This document shows, in pieces, positions 1-8,715 of a DNA stretch of 64,000 nt; within the stretch, counting starts at the first letter, position 1, and every line of letters begins with the position of its first letter. A model generated the notes under the pieces. It was not told the DNA's origin and made no database searches. It saw only the letters and a list, made by a program, of their open reading frames with translations. The stretch lies in contig NZ_QAOG01000002.1 of NCBI RefSeq assembly GCF_003050705.1, forward strand, positions 496,001 to 560,000. The letters are read 5' to 3'. The translations under genes and the position numbers were made by a program. This stretch comes from Sphingomonas aurantiaca (GTDB taxonomy: Bacteria; Pseudomonadota; Alphaproteobacteria; Sphingomonadales; Sphingomonadaceae).

Positions 1-726
1 CTGTTCCGCGGCGTCGATCCGATCGGCAAGCGGATCCGGCTCAACGACATTTCGTGCGACGTGATCGGCACGCTCAGCACGCGCGGGCAGGCGGGGTTCG
101 GCGGCGATCAGGATGATGTCGTCGTCATGCCGATCAAGACCGTCCAGCGCCGCTTCACCGGCAACCAGAACGTCGCGGCAATCCTCGTCGGCGTCGATCA
201 GGGCTATGACACGCAACAGGTCCAGGCGTCGCTGACCGACCTGCTGCGCGAACGCCGCCATCTCGCCGCGGGGCAGGACAACAACTTCAACATCTTCGAT
301 ACCAAGCAGATTTCGGACACGCTGACCGGCACCACGACATTGCTGACCGGCATCGTCGCTGCGGTCGCGGGGATCAGCCTGGTCGTCGGCGGGATCGGCA
401 TCATGAACATCATGCTGGTGTCGGTGACCGAGCGCACGCGCGAGATCGGCATCCGTCTCGCGATCGGCGCGGTCGCGCGCGAGGTACTGATGCAGTTCCT
501 CGTCGAGGCGATCGCGCTGTCGTGCCTCGGCGGCGTGATCGGCCTCGTCATCGCGCAGCTCGCGATCGCGATCATCGCGCCGCTGATCAAGGTTCAGTGG
601 CTGTTCGTGCCCGAGATCAACATCTTCGCGTTCGTCATCTCGGCGGTGATCGGGGTGGTGTTCGGCTATTTCCCCGCCCGCCGCGCCGCCGCGATGAACC
701 CTATCGACGCGTTACGGCACGAGTGA
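1..726 (+). CDS. ABC transporter permease, MacB/FtsX type (3' part)
   Basis: The frame is open from base 1, so the gene begins upstream of the window; about 241 C-terminal residues are visible. They hold the end of a MacB-type periplasmic domain followed by three hydrophobic segments (roughly window residues 112-142, 172-195 and 203-222) and the closing PARRAAAMNPIDALRHE-type tail typical of MacB-family permeases. The glycine-rich GGIGIMNIMLVSV segment followed by TERTREIGIR is the usual FtsX-domain signature. Such permeases work with an ATPase and often a membrane-fusion protein in efflux or lipoprotein/peptide export; the substrate cannot be told from this fragment. Its last 26 bases overlap the 3' end of the convergent nucleotidyltransferase gene. 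Confidence 0.88.
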   Translation: MFRGVDPIGKRIRLNDISCDVIGTLSTRGQAGFGGDQDDVVVMPIKTVQRRFTGNQNVAAILVGVDQGYDTQQVQASLTDLLRERRHLAAGQDNNFNIFDTKQISDTLTGTTTLLTGIVAAVAGISLVVGGIGIMNIMLVSVTERTREIGIRLAIGAVAREVLMQFLVEAIALSCLGGVIGLVIAQLAIAIIAPLIKVQWLFVPEINIFAFVISAVIGVVFGYFPARRAAAMNPIDALRHE

Positions 727-1318
727 TCGCCGCGCGGGGATCGTGGACGAGCGCCTGCAGCCTCTCCAGATCCTCGGGCGTGTCGATATCGATCAGCTCG
801 GCGGGTGCGGTGACGACATGCCGCCCCGCCTTGACCAGGTCGCGCGCACCCGCATCGCCGTCGAGCGTCAGCAGGAAATCGAACCGCTCGCGCCCGAACA
901 GGGCAGGGGGCGACGGCTTCTCGCCATCGCTCGACGCCACCACCGCGTCGGCGCTGTCGGCGGCATCGAGCATCCGGTAGATATGCGCCGCGGTCACGCG
1001 CGGCATGTCGGCCAGCGCGATCAGCACAGCCTCCGCACCCTCGTCCTTTGCGCATTGCACCCCGAGCTTCACCGATTGCGACATGCCCGACGACGGATCA
1101 TCGTTATGCACCACCTCGAAATGATGGCTGAGGAAGTCGAGCTTGCAGCCGTCGGTGACGACCAGCCGCCGTTTGAACGGAATGTTCTCGAACGCGGTGA
1201 CGACGTGCAGCCCCAGCGGCTTGTTGAGGAACGGCACTTCGAGCTTGTTGGGAATGCCGAACCGCTCCGAGCGCCCCGCGGCGAGGAGAATGAGAAAGAC
1301 GTTTTCAGCGGCGATCAT
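701..1318 (-). CDS. MocA-like molybdenum cofactor nucleotidyltransferase
   Basis: A 205-residue NTP-transferase (MobA/MocA fold). The N-terminal LLAAGRSERFG motif (residues 11-21) followed by NKLEVPF is the nucleotide-binding loop, and ALADMPRV near residue 100 is the metal-binding aspartate motif. MocA-type enzymes turn Mo-molybdopterin into molybdopterin cytosine dinucleotide, the cofactor form used by xanthine-dehydrogenase-family enzymes. Its position as the last gene of an operon encoding such an enzyme, just after XdhC (14-bp overlap), supports that role. It differs from the second nucleotidyltransferase in the window near 55 kb, which sits beside an MGD-type molybdoenzyme. Its 3' end overlaps the convergent ABC permease gene. 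Confidence 0.85.
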   Translation of the reverse strand: MIAAENVFLILLAAGRSERFGIPNKLEVPFLNKPLGLHVVTAFENIPFKRRLVVTDGCKLDFLSHHFEVVHNDDPSSGMSQSVKLGVQCAKDEGAEAVLIALADMPRVTAAHIYRMLDAADSADAVVASSDGEKPSPPALFGRERFDFLLTLDGDAGARDLVKAGRHVVTAPAELIDIDTPEDLERLQALVHDPRAAITRAVTRR

Positions 1319-2228
1319 TGAACGCTCCTATCATCGCCGCCGCGACCGACAGCGCAATCTCGGATGGGCCGATCGCGCCGATGTCGAGCCCGACCGGCGC
1401 ATCGATCCGGTCGATATTCTCCGCCGTAACACCCTCGCTGGCAAGCCGCTCGCGCCGCGCCGCGTGACTCTTGCGACTGCCGAGCGCACCGACATAGGCG
1501 GCATCGCTCGCCAGCGCGGCGACCAGCGCAGGATCGTCGATCTTGATGTCGTGGCTGAGCGTCACGACCGCGGTCGACGGGCCGGGGCGCAGCGCGGCAA
1601 TCGCCTCGTCCGGCCAGCGATCGTCGAGCGTGACGCCGGGAAACCGCTCCTCGGTCAGGAACCGCGCCCGCGGATCGATGACGATCGTCTCGATCCCGAG
1701 TTCGCGTGCGAGCCCGGCGAGCGCCTGCGCGATCTGCACCGCACCCACGATCAGCAAGCGGCGCGGCGGGTCGTAGCGGTTGACGAACACCTCCCCTGTC
1801 TCGAGCGGGCGCGCGTCGCTATGCCCGGTCTTCAGGTCGGTGGTGACGGTCAGCGCATCGCCCTGGTCGCGCGCGTCGGCGATCCGGTCGAACAGTTCGG
1901 GATCGAACCCCTCGGCCGACACCGGCTGCACCATCACCGCGATCTCGCCGCCGCACGGCAGCCCGACTTCCCAGGCGGCGGCATCCGCGACACCGTAGTT
2001 GCGGACCTGAAACGGCGCGCCCGCGATCACCTCGGCGGCGGTCGCGAGGATATCGCTCTCGACGCAGCCACCCGATACCGACCCCTCGAACCGGCCATCG
2101 GCGTGGACGAGCATATGGCTCCCCTTGGGCCGCGGCGCGGAGCCCCAGGTCGAGACGACCGTGGCGATCGCCATGCTCTCGCCCTTCCACGCCTTGGCGG
2201 CGGCAATCACGCTATCGTTCTCGGCCAT
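1305..2228 (-). CDS. xdhC: XdhC/CoxI family Mo-cofactor insertion protein
   Basis: A 307-residue protein with the two XdhC domains: an N-terminal XdhC/CoxI part containing GSHMLVHADGRFEGSVSGGC (about residues 36-55) and a C-terminal Rossmann-like part beginning at RRLLIVGAVQIAQAL and including YVGALGSRKSHAARRERL. XdhC proteins bind the molybdenum cofactor, help its sulfuration, and deliver it to xanthine-dehydrogenase-family large subunits. It lies downstream of two such subunits and overlaps the start of the MocA-like gene, so the operon carries both the enzyme and its dedicated maturation factors. A REP-like repeat separates it from the preceding large subunit gene. Confidence 0.9.
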   Translation of the reverse strand: MAENDSVIAAAKAWKGESMAIATVVSTWGSAPRPKGSHMLVHADGRFEGSVSGGCVESDILATAAEVIAGAPFQVRNYGVADAAAWEVGLPCGGEIAVMVQPVSAEGFDPELFDRIADARDQGDALTVTTDLKTGHSDARPLETGEVFVNRYDPPRRLLIVGAVQIAQALAGLARELGIETIVIDPRARFLTEERFPGVTLDDRWPDEAIAALRPGPSTAVVTLSHDIKIDDPALVAALASDAAYVGALGSRKSHAARRERLASEGVTAENIDRIDAPVGLDIGAIGPSEIALSVAAAMIGAFNDRR

Positions 2229-2246
2229 GTCTCATTCTCTTTCTAA

Positions 2247-2372
2247 TCCTCCCCGAACCGGGGAGGGGGACCAGCGCAGCTGGTGGAGGGGGCCAGCCGC
2301 AAACGTTGCACTTCGAGGTCGCCCCCTCCACCACGCCAAGAGGCGCGGTCCCCCTCCCCGTGCCGGGGAGGA
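2247..2372. repeat. REP-like inverted repeat, family A
   Basis: Two arms in opposite orientation fill the gap between the second Mo subunit and xdhC. The left arm (2247-2293) contains TCCTCCCC...GGGGAGGGGGACCAGC and GGTGGAGGGGG; the right arm (2321-2372) reads as its approximate reverse complement. The same arrangement recurs at 36137-36313. The spacer of about 27 bp is unrelated between the two copies. It could fold into a long hairpin within the operon transcript. Confidence 0.85.
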
Positions 2373-4577
2373 TCAAACGGCCGGCAATCCCGCCAGCAGC
2401 TTGTCGAGCGTCACCGGGAAGTCGCGCACCCGGACCCCCGTCGCGTTGTAGATCGCGTTCGCCACCGCCGCGCCTGCGCCCGAGATGCCGAGCTCGCCGA
2501 CCCCCTTGGCGCCGGCCGGATTGGCGGAATCGTCGATCTCTTCGATGAAATGCACCTCGAGTTGCGGAATATCGGCGTTCACCGCGACGTGATATTCGCC
2601 GAAATCGGGGTTCACGAAAGCCCCCGTCCGCGTGTCGACGATGCCCTCTTCGCTCAGCGCATAGGCAACTCCCCACGCCATCCCGCCGGTGATCTGGCTC
2701 GTCGCGGTCTTGCGGTTGAGCACGCGCCCGACATCGAACACGCCGAGCATCCGGCGCACGCGCGTCTCGCCCGTCACCGCATTTACAGCGACCTCGACGA
2801 AGTGCGCGCCGTGGCTCGCCTGGCTGGTGCGCTTGCTCTCCTTGCCCGGCCCGGTCTTGCCCATCGCCACGATGGGCTCGCCGCGGACAAGATCGGCGAG
2901 CGCCACCTGCCGCCCGCCCGCGCTCACGCAGCCGTCGTGCAGGCTCAACTCTTCGGGCGCCGCATTCATCCGCAGCGCGAGTTCGCCGAGGATATCCTCG
3001 CACGCGAGCATGACCGCCGATGCAGCACTGCCCGCGCCAAACGACCCACCCGACCCCGCGCTCGGCGGGAAGTCGGTATCGCCCAGCCGCACGGTCACGT
3101 CGGCCACCGGCAAGCCCAGCATCTCGCCCGCGGTCTGCGCGAGGATCGTGTACGTCCCCGTGCCGATATCGGTCATGTCGCACTCGACCGTCGCGCGGCC
3201 GTCCGCCTCCAGCCGCACGCGCGCCTGCGCCTCGACGGTGAAGTTGCCGCGCAGGCTCGCCGCCATGCCGATTCCGATCAGCCACTCGCCCTCGCGCACC
3301 GATCCCGGCGCGGGCAGCATGGCGGGCCAGCCGAACCGCTCGGCACCTTGGTCGTAACAATCGAGCATCCGCCGCGTGGAGAAGGGCTTGCCGGTCACCG
3401 GATCGGTCTCGGGCTCGTTGCGCCGCCGCAACTCGACCGGATCGAGCCCGAGCTGCTCGGCCAGCTCGTCCATCGCGCACTCGACGCCGAACGTGCCGAC
3501 CGCCTCGCCGGGCGCACGGACCGCACCGCTCGCGGGCAGATCGACACGGACGAGGTCGGTCTTGAACCGCCGCGCCTCGCCCCGGTACAGCGGCAGCGTC
3601 CCGAACGGCACCGGCTCGAGAAACTCGCCATCGTCGTTCTGCGCGACGACGCTTTCATGCCCCATGGCGAGGATCACGCCATCCTTGTCCGCCGCGATCC
3701 GGATACGCTGCGTGGTGTGCGAGCGGTGGTGGACCATGTACGCGGTCTGGCGGCGGGGCAGCGCGATCTTGACCGGCCGCCCGACGACTTCCGCCGCGAT
3801 CGCCGCGAGGATCGCCTCGGCGCCGACCCCAGTCTTCCCGCCGAACCCGCCGCCGACATAGGGCGCGAGCACGCGCACCGAGTCCGCGTCGATCTTCAAC
3901 GCCTTGGCAATCGTCTTGCGCGCGCCGCCGATGACCTGATTGCTGGTACGCACGGTCAGCTTGCCGTCCTCCCACCACGCCGTGGTCGCGTGCGGTTCGA
4001 GCGCAGCGGGGAAATGCACCGGCGTCGTGTAGGTCCGGTCGAACGTCACCGCCGCATCGGCCATCACCGCATCGAGATCGCCATTGTCGACGGGGGCGAG
4101 GAAGCCGATCTCGGGCTTGGTATCGACCGGCTGCGCCGCGACGTCAAAGCGGTCCTTGCCCTCTTCGGTACGGACCACGACCAGCGCGGCGGCATCCCGC
4201 GCGATCGCCTGATCCTCGGCAACGACGATCGCGACCGGCTGGCCGAGGTGAAGAATGACATCGGTATCGAACAGCGGCATCGCGCGCGAATTGGACTCGC
4301 CCGCCGGCATGCGCGCGTCGCCGTGAAGGACCGCGATGACGCCGGGCAACGCCTCGGCCGCGCTGACGTCGATCCCGAGAATGCGTCCGCTGCCGACCGG
4401 CGTGCCGACGATCGCGGCATAGGCGATGCGCTCGGGCGTCCCCTCATACGCATAATCGGCAACGCCAGTAACCTTTGCGGGCCCCTCGATCCGGTCCAGT
4501 CCCAGCCCAAGAACGCCCTGCTTCGCACGGCCAAGCCCCGCCGGCCGAAACGCCGCATCCATCACGTGTTCGTTCAT
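2373..4577 (-). CDS. Xanthine dehydrogenase-family molybdopterin-binding subunit (copy 2)
   Basis: A 734-residue Mo-binding subunit of the xanthine dehydrogenase/aldehyde oxidoreductase superfamily. The N-terminal LDRIEGPAKVTGVADYAYE segment is the usual family opening; YVGGGFGGKTG and VRAPGEAVGTFGVE form the cofactor pocket; KGVGELGISGAG carries the presumed catalytic glutamate at residue 695. It is clearly paralogous to the gene immediately upstream, most closely in the C-terminal third. There is no visible signal peptide. GAGG precedes the ATG by 8 bases on the coding strand. The substrate cannot be assigned; the subunit arrangement resembles periplasmic aldehyde oxidoreductase PaoABC and related enzymes. 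Confidence 0.9.
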   Translation of the reverse strand: MNEHVMDAAFRPAGLGRAKQGVLGLGLDRIEGPAKVTGVADYAYEGTPERIAYAAIVGTPVGSGRILGIDVSAAEALPGVIAVLHGDARMPAGESNSRAMPLFDTDVILHLGQPVAIVVAEDQAIARDAAALVVVRTEEGKDRFDVAAQPVDTKPEIGFLAPVDNGDLDAVMADAAVTFDRTYTTPVHFPAALEPHATTAWWEDGKLTVRTSNQVIGGARKTIAKALKIDADSVRVLAPYVGGGFGGKTGVGAEAILAAIAAEVVGRPVKIALPRRQTAYMVHHRSHTTQRIRIAADKDGVILAMGHESVVAQNDDGEFLEPVPFGTLPLYRGEARRFKTDLVRVDLPASGAVRAPGEAVGTFGVECAMDELAEQLGLDPVELRRRNEPETDPVTGKPFSTRRMLDCYDQGAERFGWPAMLPAPGSVREGEWLIGIGMAASLRGNFTVEAQARVRLEADGRATVECDMTDIGTGTYTILAQTAGEMLGLPVADVTVRLGDTDFPPSAGSGGSFGAGSAASAVMLACEDILGELALRMNAAPEELSLHDGCVSAGGRQVALADLVRGEPIVAMGKTGPGKESKRTSQASHGAHFVEVAVNAVTGETRVRRMLGVFDVGRVLNRKTATSQITGGMAWGVAYALSEEGIVDTRTGAFVNPDFGEYHVAVNADIPQLEVHFIEEIDDSANPAGAKGVGELGISGAGAAVANAIYNATGVRVRDFPVTLDKLLAGLPAV

Positions 4578-4664
4578 TCTGGCATCCTCGGGTGGAGGGA
4601 GAGATATGGGTGTGGTGGCTGCGTTTGACGAGGGTGAAAGCTTGGACGCTCCCCCTCTCAGCCG

Positions 4665-4768
4665 CCACCCCGGCGAAGGCCGGGGTCCAGGTGGAGAACG
4701 ACGATAACGCGGAGTAGGACTGCGTTACCATGACCTTTCCAACTGGACCCCGGCCTTCGCCGGGGTGG
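4665..4768. repeat. REP-like inverted repeat, family C
   Basis: Left arm 4665-4694 (CCACCCCGGCGAAGGCCGGG and GTCCAGGTGG) faces right arm 4734-4768 (CCAACTGGACCCCGGCC and TTCGCCGGGGTGG). It lies in the 308-bp gap between the two Mo subunit genes. Other family C copies lie at 10113-10210, 11911-12004 and 53233-53328. Confidence 0.85.
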
Positions 4769-4798
4769 TAGTTCTGGCAAAACGTACCGCCGCAAACT

Positions 4799-4876
4799 GT
4801 TTCCCCGCGGAGGCGGGGATCCAGGGTTACGGGGAGTGGCGTTCATTCTCCTGGACCCCCGCCTCCGCGGGGGAAC
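4799..4876. repeat. REP-like inverted repeat, family C variant
   Basis: A second doublet in the same 308-bp gap: GTTTCCCCGCGGAGGCGGGG followed by ATCCAGG, and its reverse complement at 4850-4876. Together the two doublets account for most of 4578-4885. I saw no gene, promoter or other motif in the remaining bases apart from the GAGG ribosome-binding region near 4586-4592. Confidence 0.8.
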
Positions 4877-4885
4877 AGCGCCCCC

Positions 4886-7117
4886 TCAAACCGCCGGCAA
4901 CTGATCCAGCAGCTTGTCGAGCGTGATCGGGAACTCGCGCACCCGGATCCCCGTGGCGTTATACACCGCGTTCGCCACCGCAGCGCCTGCACCCGAGATC
5001 CCCAGCTCGCCGATCCCCTTGGCGTGGATCGGGTTCGCATGGATGTCGCGCTCGTCGACGAAATGCACGTCCATCTGCGGCACGTCCGCATTGGCCGGCA
5101 CGTGATATTCGCCGAGATCGTGGTTCACCAGCTTGCCGGTCCGCGTGTCGTGGATTAGGTCCTCGGTCAGCGCGGTGCCGATCCCGAAGGTCATCCCGCC
5201 CAGGCACTGCGACCGCGCGGTCTTCGCGTTGAGCACACGCCCCGCCGCGAACGACCCCAGCATCCGACGCACGCGCGTCTCGCCGGTGATCACGTTGACC
5301 GCGACCTCCGCGAAATGCGCGCCGAACCCGGCCTGCGACGTCTCCTTCTCCTGCTTGCCCGGCTTGATATGCCCGGTCGCCTCGAGACCCTTGCCGACCA
5401 GCTCGCCGATCGGCGTCGAGCGGTTGTCGCCGATCGCATTGCCGTCCTTCAGAGTCAGCCCGTCCTCGGAGACGTCCATCGCCTTGGCGAGCTTGCCGCG
5501 CAGCATCTCGCAGGCGAGATAGACCGCGGTGCCAGACGAGGCCGCGCCCCACGACCCGCCCGAACCCGCTGCGGGGGGATCGTTGGTGTCACCCAGCGAC
5601 ATCGTGATGTTGGCGACCGGGATGCCCAGGATCTCCGACGCGATCTGCGCGAGGATCGTGTAGCTGCCCGTACCGATATCGGTCATCGCCGAAGACACGG
5701 TGGCCGAGCCGTCGGGATGGATCTCGACCTTGGCGGACGATTCCATCATCATGTTGCCGCGCACGGCGGACGATACGCCCATGCCGATCAGCCACTCGCC
5801 TTCGCGCCGCGTGCCGGCCTTCTGGCGCTTGTCCCACCCGAACTTCGCCGCACCCTCGTCGAGCGCGCGAGTCAAGTTGCGCGACGAATAGGGGACGTCC
5901 TTCTCGGGATCGATTTTCGGATCGTTGCGCTTGCGCAGCTCGATCGGATCCATGTCGAGCTTTTCCGCGAGTTCGTCCATCGCACCCTCGAGCGCCAGCA
6001 TCCCGACGGCTTCGCCCGGCGCGCGCATCGAGCCCGACAGGACGAGGTTCACATCGACGAGATCATGCGTGATCAGCCGGTTCTCGCCGCCGTACAACAG
6101 ATGCGTGCCGATCCCGGCGGGCTCGAAATAATCCTCGGTCGACTGGTTCGATGCGAGCGTCTCGTGCCCGATCGCGGTCAGCTTGCCCTCGGCATTCGCC
6201 GCGAGCCGCACGCGCTGCTCGGTATTCGAGCGCCGCACGGTCGCCTCGAACACCTGCGGACGCGACATCACGGCCTTGACCGGACGGCCAAGCTGCTTGG
6301 CCGCGATCGCCGCCGCGACGCTCTCGGGTGCGATGCCGAGCTTCGACCCGAACCCGCCGCCGATATAGCGTGCAACGATCCGCACCTTCTTTGCCGACAG
6401 CCCGAGCGACTTTGCCAGCTGCTGCGCATCCGATGTCGGCATCTGATAGGCGCCGTACAGCGTCAGCGAGCCATCCTCTCCCCACACCGCGGTCGAGGCA
6501 TGCGGCTCCATCGCCGCCGAATTCTGGCTTGGCGTGACATAGGTCGAGTCAACCGTCACCGCTGCATCGGCCATCGCCGTGTCGACATCGCCCTGCTTGA
6601 AATGCGCAGGCGCAGCGTCGTCCGGCGGGATCCGCGTCTCGTCGCGGTGCGCGGCGAAGTCATACTGGCCCTCGGCCTCGTCATAGACGATCGGCAGGCG
6701 GGCCGCCGCATCGCGCGCGACCTCGAAGCTCTCGGCGAGCACGATCGCGACGATCTGGCCGAAGAATGCGATGTCCTTGACGCCCTGAGTCGGCGCATCG
6801 GTCGCGCCGCCCTGTGCGGACACGCGGATGAACTGGTCGAAGTCGGTGACGACGTCGAGCACCCCGGGGATGCTCTTCACGGCGTCTACGTCGATCGAGA
6901 CGATCTTGCCCGCCGAGATCTTCGTGCCGACGAGCACGCCATAGGCCATGTCGTCGAATTGGTATTCGGCCGCATAGGTCGCGGTGCCCGTGACCTTGAG
7001 CGGACCGTCGATCCGGTCGAGCGGCTTGCCGATGACGCCCTGGACGCCGGTATCCAGAAGACTGTCCGGATGCGGCTTGTCCATCGTCAGGCTGTTGGTG
7101 GTTCCAAAACCGAACAT
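4886..7117 (-). CDS. Xanthine dehydrogenase-family molybdopterin-binding subunit (copy 1)
   Basis: A 743-residue Mo-binding subunit starting MFGFGTTNSLTMDKPH. The frame stays open further upstream, but that extension overlaps the FAD subunit gene and has shadow composition, so the ATG 2 bp after the FAD subunit stop is taken. Family features are KPLDRIDGPLKVTGTATYAAE, YIGGGFGSKLG, MRAPGEAVGMLALEGAMDEL and KGIGELGISGAG with the presumed catalytic glutamate at residue 704. It is the first large subunit after the FeS and FAD genes, so it is the likelier partner in the classic three-subunit enzyme. The second copy follows after a repeat-filled gap. Confidence 0.92.
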   Translation of the reverse strand: MFGFGTTNSLTMDKPHPDSLLDTGVQGVIGKPLDRIDGPLKVTGTATYAAEYQFDDMAYGVLVGTKISAGKIVSIDVDAVKSIPGVLDVVTDFDQFIRVSAQGGATDAPTQGVKDIAFFGQIVAIVLAESFEVARDAAARLPIVYDEAEGQYDFAAHRDETRIPPDDAAPAHFKQGDVDTAMADAAVTVDSTYVTPSQNSAAMEPHASTAVWGEDGSLTLYGAYQMPTSDAQQLAKSLGLSAKKVRIVARYIGGGFGSKLGIAPESVAAAIAAKQLGRPVKAVMSRPQVFEATVRRSNTEQRVRLAANAEGKLTAIGHETLASNQSTEDYFEPAGIGTHLLYGGENRLITHDLVDVNLVLSGSMRAPGEAVGMLALEGAMDELAEKLDMDPIELRKRNDPKIDPEKDVPYSSRNLTRALDEGAAKFGWDKRQKAGTRREGEWLIGMGVSSAVRGNMMMESSAKVEIHPDGSATVSSAMTDIGTGSYTILAQIASEILGIPVANITMSLGDTNDPPAAGSGGSWGAASSGTAVYLACEMLRGKLAKAMDVSEDGLTLKDGNAIGDNRSTPIGELVGKGLEATGHIKPGKQEKETSQAGFGAHFAEVAVNVITGETRVRRMLGSFAAGRVLNAKTARSQCLGGMTFGIGTALTEDLIHDTRTGKLVNHDLGEYHVPANADVPQMDVHFVDERDIHANPIHAKGIGELGISGAGAAVANAVYNATGIRVREFPITLDKLLDQLPAV

Positions 7118-7119
7118 GC

Positions 7120-8100
7120 TTATGCTCCCGTTACGGTGCGCAGCGTCGCGATCAGCGTGCGACGGGCGAGGGGGATCTTGAAGTCGTTCGAGCCATAGCC
7201 CTTGGCATCGGCGAGCAGCGCCGTGGCCGCAGCCTCGAACGCCTCGTCCGACGGCGCCTTGCCGACCAACGCGGCCTCGACCGCCGGATTGCGCCACGGC
7301 ATCGGCCCGAGCCCGCCGAACGCGAGCGAGGCGGACGCGATCACGCCGTCCTGCACGTCGACCACGGCCGCCACCGACACGAGTGCGAACGCATAGGACG
7401 CACGATCGCGCACCTTGCGATATTCCTGCTTGCCCTTTGGCGGCGCGGGAAGCTCGATATGCGTGATCAGCTCACCCGCTTCGAGCGCATTCTCGATCTG
7501 CGGCGTATCGCCCGGCAAGCGATAGAACTCATGGATCGATATACGACGCCGATCGCCATCCGCCTTCAGCGTCACGATCGTCGCGTCGAGCGCGCGCATC
7601 GCCACCGCCATGTCGCTCGGATGCGTCGCGATGCAATGCTCGCTGGTCCCGAGGATCGCGAGGATGCGATTGAACCCGCCGATCGCCGAACAGCCGCTGC
7701 CCGGCTCGCGCTTGTTGCACGCGGCTGCGGTGTCATAGAAATAATAGCAGCGCGTCCGCTGGAGCAGATTGCCCCCGGTCGACGCCTTGTTGCGCAACTG
7801 CCCCGAGGCGCCCGCGAGCAACGCGCGGCTCAGCACCTCATACTTGGCGACGACGCGGCGGTCGGCGGCGAGATCGCTGTTCGGCACCAGCGCACCGATC
7901 GTCAGCCCGCCATCCTCGCGCTCCTCGATCTTCGCGAGATCGAGGCGGCTGATGTCGACGAGCTTATCAGGCGTCTCGACCTGCAGCTTCATCAAATCGA
8001 GCAGGTTGGTACCGCCCGCGATAAACTTTGCGCCGGTGGTGCCAGCATCCTGCGCCGCAGCCTCGGGGGTCGCGGGCTTTTCGTAGGTGAAGGTCTTCAT
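7120..8100 (-). CDS. Xanthine dehydrogenase-family FAD-binding subunit with extra FeS-type cysteines
   Basis: A 326-residue FAD-binding subunit (CoxM/PaoB class). [13 protein letters not shown] (about residues 27-39) and [12 protein letters not shown] (about 107-118) are the FAD-binding motifs. Four cysteines, C118, C128, C137 and C156, sit in the insert between TRCYYFYD and CIATHPSDM. In the PaoB/YagS branch this insert binds an additional [4Fe-4S] cluster, so the same is inferred here. The ATG overlaps the stop of the preceding FeS gene (ATGA at 8097-8100). It carries electrons between the Mo subunit and FAD. Confidence 0.92.
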   Translation of the reverse strand: MKTFTYEKPATPEAAAQDAGTTGAKFIAGGTNLLDLMKLQVETPDKLVDISRLDLAKIEEREDGGLTIGALVPNSDLAADRRVVAKYEVLSRALLAGASGQLRNKASTGGNLLQRTRCYYFYDTAAACNKREPGSGCSAIGGFNRILAILGTSEHCIATHPSDMAVAMRALDATIVTLKADGDRRRISIHEFYRLPGDTPQIENALEAGELITHIELPAPPKGKQEYRKVRDRASYAFALVSVAAVVDVQDGVIASASLAFGGLGPMPWRNPAVEAALVGKAPSDEAFEAAATALLADAKGYGSNDFKIPLARRTLIATLRTVTGA

Positions 8101-8660
8101 GCTACCAGCTCCCCGCGCGCATTGGCGTCCATCGCGGCGTCCTTCTCGTCCGCGGACCGGCCCTTGGGCGCGGTGTCGCCGACTTCGCGGATCGCATCGA
8201 CGATGTTCGGATAGGCGGCGCAACGGCAGAGGTTGCCGCTCATCCGTTCCGAGATCTCGGCATCGTCGAACTTCGGATCGGTCAGGTCGCCCGATGCGTG
8301 GCTTGCCCAGCCCTTCTTGACCTCGTCGAGCATGCCGACTGCCGAGCAGATCTGCCCCGGCGTGCAATAGCCGCACTGATAGCCGTCATGCCGCACGAAC
8401 GCGTCCTGCAACGGGTGCAGGTTGCCCGGTTGGCCGATGCCCTCGATCGTCGTGATCTCGTCGTCCTGGTGCATGACGGCGAGCGTCAGGCAGGAATTGA
8501 CGCGACGCCCGTTGATCAGGACGGTGCACGCCCCGCACTGGCCATGGTCACAACCCTTTTTCGAGCCCGTCAGCCCGAGATGTTCGCGACATAGATCAAG
8601 CACCGACGTACGAATATCGGGCTCTGCGTCATATGATTGACCATTGATCGTGAAATGCAT
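8097..8660 (-). CDS. Xanthine dehydrogenase-family (2Fe-2S) subunit
   Basis: A 187-residue iron-sulfur subunit and the first gene of the molybdenum hydroxylase operon. The plant-ferredoxin-type cluster is ligated by C37, C42, C45 and C57 ([20 protein letters not shown] region) and the second [2Fe-2S] cluster by C96, C99, C145 and C147 (CGYCTPGQ and GNLCRC). No Tat signal precedes the domain, unlike PaoA, so the enzyme is probably cytoplasmic. The C-terminal 35 residues are charged and not part of the conserved fold. The promoter should lie in 8661-8715, shared with the divergent GDPD gene. Confidence 0.93.
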   Translation of the reverse strand: MHFTINGQSYDAEPDIRTSVLDLCREHLGLTGSKKGCDHGQCGACTVLINGRRVNSCLTLAVMHQDDEITTIEGIGQPGNLHPLQDAFVRHDGYQCGYCTPGQICSAVGMLDEVKKGWASHASGDLTDPKFDDAEISERMSGNLCRCAAYPNIVDAIREVGDTAPKGRSADEKDAAMDANARGELVA

Positions 8661-8715
8661 GGGAGGACCCCTGGTTTAGCGCTGGGAATTTTGGAAATAC
8701 GAGGACTGAACGCCG

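Noticed and set aside
4578..4885. Short open frames in the gap between the two Mo subunit genes
   Set aside because: They consist of translated palindromic repeats and have no ribosome-binding site.
2283..7198. Long plus-strand frames opposite the two Mo subunits
   Set aside because: Arg/His/Ala-rich shadow proteins without start context; the minus-strand proteins show complete family motifs.
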